Shown piece after piece: positions 62,760 to 64,000 of a stretch of 64,000 nucleotides of DNA. The notes under the pieces were generated by a model. The model had not been told where the DNA came from and did no database searches. It saw nothing but the letters and a program-made list of their open reading frames with translations. A program made the position numbers and the translations under genes. This stretch comes from Aequorivita viscosa. GTDB taxonomy: Bacteria; Bacteroidota; Bacteroidia; Flavobacteriales; Flavobacteriaceae. Location: the NCBI RefSeq assembly GCF_900106795.1, contig NZ_FNNS01000007.1:98973-162972 (forward strand), read 5' to 3'. The number at the start of each line of letters is the position of its first letter. Within the stretch, counting starts at the first letter, position 1.

Positions 62760-62774
62760 TAAAATCAAATTTTA

Positions 62775-64000
62775 TTAATCTTTTATTAATCTATAAGTTT
62801 GAGCTTCACCACCATTTGTCAAAGTAACTAAGTACATACCAGAAGAAATATTCTCGCGCATAAGTACTGTTACAGTATTTGCCCGGCAGTCTAAGGTTTG
62901 CTCATAGATGTTTCTTCCTGTCAAGTCGCTAATGCTAACAGATAATTGCTCCCCGTTTAATTTTGGTGCATTGATGTAGAATGTATCTCCTTTCAATGGG
63001 TTCGGGAATAATCGTATTCCAGCAAGTAGGCTGTTGTCATCAACTCCTAAGCGTTGCTCTGTTCTAATTGAGAAACGGTCGGTTGCAATGCTCAATGCAT
63101 CGTTAGTGTCAACGTGATAGCTGTAAGAATTTTCTCCAGCTTCTAACAACATACTTGTACCTGTGAAGTGATCATCTAAGTAAAGGAAGTTAGCTTCCAA
63201 ACCGTCAACAATAAACTTCAAAGTATAATCAGATTTTGTATAACCCGTTGTGTACAGTGAATACACCTCAGCAGCTTGTGGCAACTCTCTTTGCTCGATA
63301 CTTAAGTAGGTTCCATTATTGTTAACACCTAAGTTCTCGTAGAAGTTCATTGGCTTCACTGCATCAGCAGGTGTTAATCCGTTGTCATTTCCTTCAGCAA
63401 ATATAATTCCGAAGCTATCGTGTACGGGTCCTCCATTGCTGAAGTTTTCAGTAGTGTATAACTGTACTGTCAACATATCATTAGCTGACACTGGACGGCT
63501 TGTTGAAGTGAAATTCCCTGGTGCTTTGTTTGCTTCATCAAATACAACCGAAGTTGCACCCGCAGCTAAGGCAGCTGCTTGCGCACCCTGACCAGGCTGT
63601 AAGAATTGGTTGGCAACAGAACCAGAAGTGTTAGTTCCTCCAGGAAGCATTACGGTAACATACGATCCGTGAGCTCCAAGCTCTGAATCATATACATAAT
63701 AATGACCAGTATTCAAGTTGGTAGAAGCAGCGAAAACTGCATTTAAGTCTACCGCACTTTGGTATGGATTACCGAACATTAAAACATCCCCTGCATTTGA
63801 AGTGGCATAGTTTTGAGTTTGAGTACCTGTAGCTAATGAACCAGTAGCACGAAGTACGGTTTCACCAGCGGCAAGATCATCAGTCAAATCAATACTTCTA
63901 TCTCCACGTACAAACAATAAGTACGGTTCACCTGCCACTAATGTATTTACATCAGTGTTTGTAACGGCCTCAAACATTTGTGTTGCAACATTCACAGTAA
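62775..64000 (-). CDS. T9SS type A sorting domain protein (5' end beyond window)
   Basis: The frame is open to the right edge, so the N-terminus lies outside; 408 codons are visible. The visible part is beta-rich and Asn/Thr/Gly-rich surface sequence (GDVLMFGNPYQSAVDLN, LPGGTNTSGSVANQFLQPGQ). It ends in a T9SS sorting domain at about the last 80 residues (GIRLFPNPLKGDTFYIN ... GMYLVTLTNGGEAQTYRLIK). The product is secreted by T9SS and probably attached to the surface. Function is unknown; a large surface or adhesin-like protein is likely. Confidence 0.88.
   Translation of the reverse strand, partial: TVNVATQMFEAVTNTDVNTLVAGEPYLLFVRGDRSIDLTDDLAAGETVLRATGSLATGTQTQNYATSNAGDVLMFGNPYQSAVDLNAVFAASTNLNTGHYYVYDSELGAHGSYVTVMLPGGTNTSGSVANQFLQPGQGAQAAALAAGATSVVFDEANKAPGNFTSTSRPVSANDMLTVQLYTTENFSNGGPVHDSFGIIFAEGNDNGLTPADAVKPMNFYENLGVNNNGTYLSIEQRELPQAAEVYSLYTTGYTKSDYTLKFIVDGLEANFLYLDDHFTGTSMLLEAGENSYSYHVDTNDALSIATDRFSIRTEQRLGVDDNSLLAGIRLFPNPLKGDTFYINAPKLNGEQLSVSISDLTGRNIYEQTLDCRANTVTVLMRENISSGMYLVTLTNGGEAQTYRLIKD

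Larger units (their letters stand above)
62458..62774. other. Spacer between wza and the T9SS protein gene
   Basis: It contains the wza promoter and an inverted repeat (AGTCCATAA/TTATGGACT, 62719-62754). No gene is seen. Confidence 0.5.

Overview
The window comes from a low-GC, probably marine member of the Bacteroidota, most likely family Flavobacteriaceae. The evidence is consistent along its length. Promoters have the TTG/TAnnTTTG form. Type IX secretion (T9SS) sorting domains end two secreted proteins, and there is a PorV/PorQ-family protein, an exosortase F (XrtF) pair, a SusC-style TonB receptor with a carboxypeptidase-like N-terminal domain, an Lnb/DUF4105 protein and a long SecA without the C-terminal zinc motif. 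I do not assign a genus.

Layout. Positions 1-8.7 kb are an accessory region. It holds two Rhs C-terminal (polymorphic toxin) modules, each followed by a small lipoprotein that is a candidate immunity protein. One Rhs gene is fused in frame to the first ~41 codons of an IS1182-type transposase. Next come a decayed AbiE-type toxin-antitoxin pair (AbiEii has an in-frame stop), a fossil of an AlbA_2-type gene, several dispersed repeats, and a four-gene cassette (a frameshifted Bacteroidota family, DUF5675, two small membrane proteins) ending in a terminator. Positions 8.9-16.5 kb carry a one-directional copper-handling group: DUF326, a periplasmic HMA protein, a TonB receptor, a CopA ATPase, an HYC_CC_PP protein and a DUF3347 lipoprotein. 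At 16.5-18.1 kb are XrtF and its partner, and a GAF/fRMsr protein. At 18.3-26.9 kb are a MacB-like permease, purH and the elongasome operon mreB-mreC-mreD-mrdA-rodA. A 215-bp MITE-like element follows rodA. At 27-32.6 kb are a NUC1 nuclease, a DppC-like permease, three tandem paralogous secreted proteins, CsbD and a SixA-like lipoprotein.

The rest is mostly housekeeping and envelope biogenesis: smpB, recQ, a kdsD-tatC-CMD-lptB run, pssA, a PorV/PorQ protein, an Lnb protein and a subtilisin with a T9SS tail. An exopolysaccharide locus edge (phosphoglycosyltransferase, GT4, a polymerase-like 3' remnant) is followed by pduO, DUF2795, secA, tRNA-Met, sbcD-sbcC, azurin and the polysaccharide export set cpsB / wzc / wza. 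A T9SS protein is cut by the right edge.

How it fits together: the Rhs modules, AbiE remnants and DUF5675 cassette form a turnover zone of competition and defence genes built by recombination and decay. The CopA group and azurin handle copper. The mre operon builds cell shape. Wza/Wzc/CpsB with the phosphoglycosyltransferase and GT4 make and export surface polysaccharide. The most unusual noncoding feature is a ~350-bp repeat with an internal array of 11-bp units, present in two copies 49 kb apart that differ by exactly two units.
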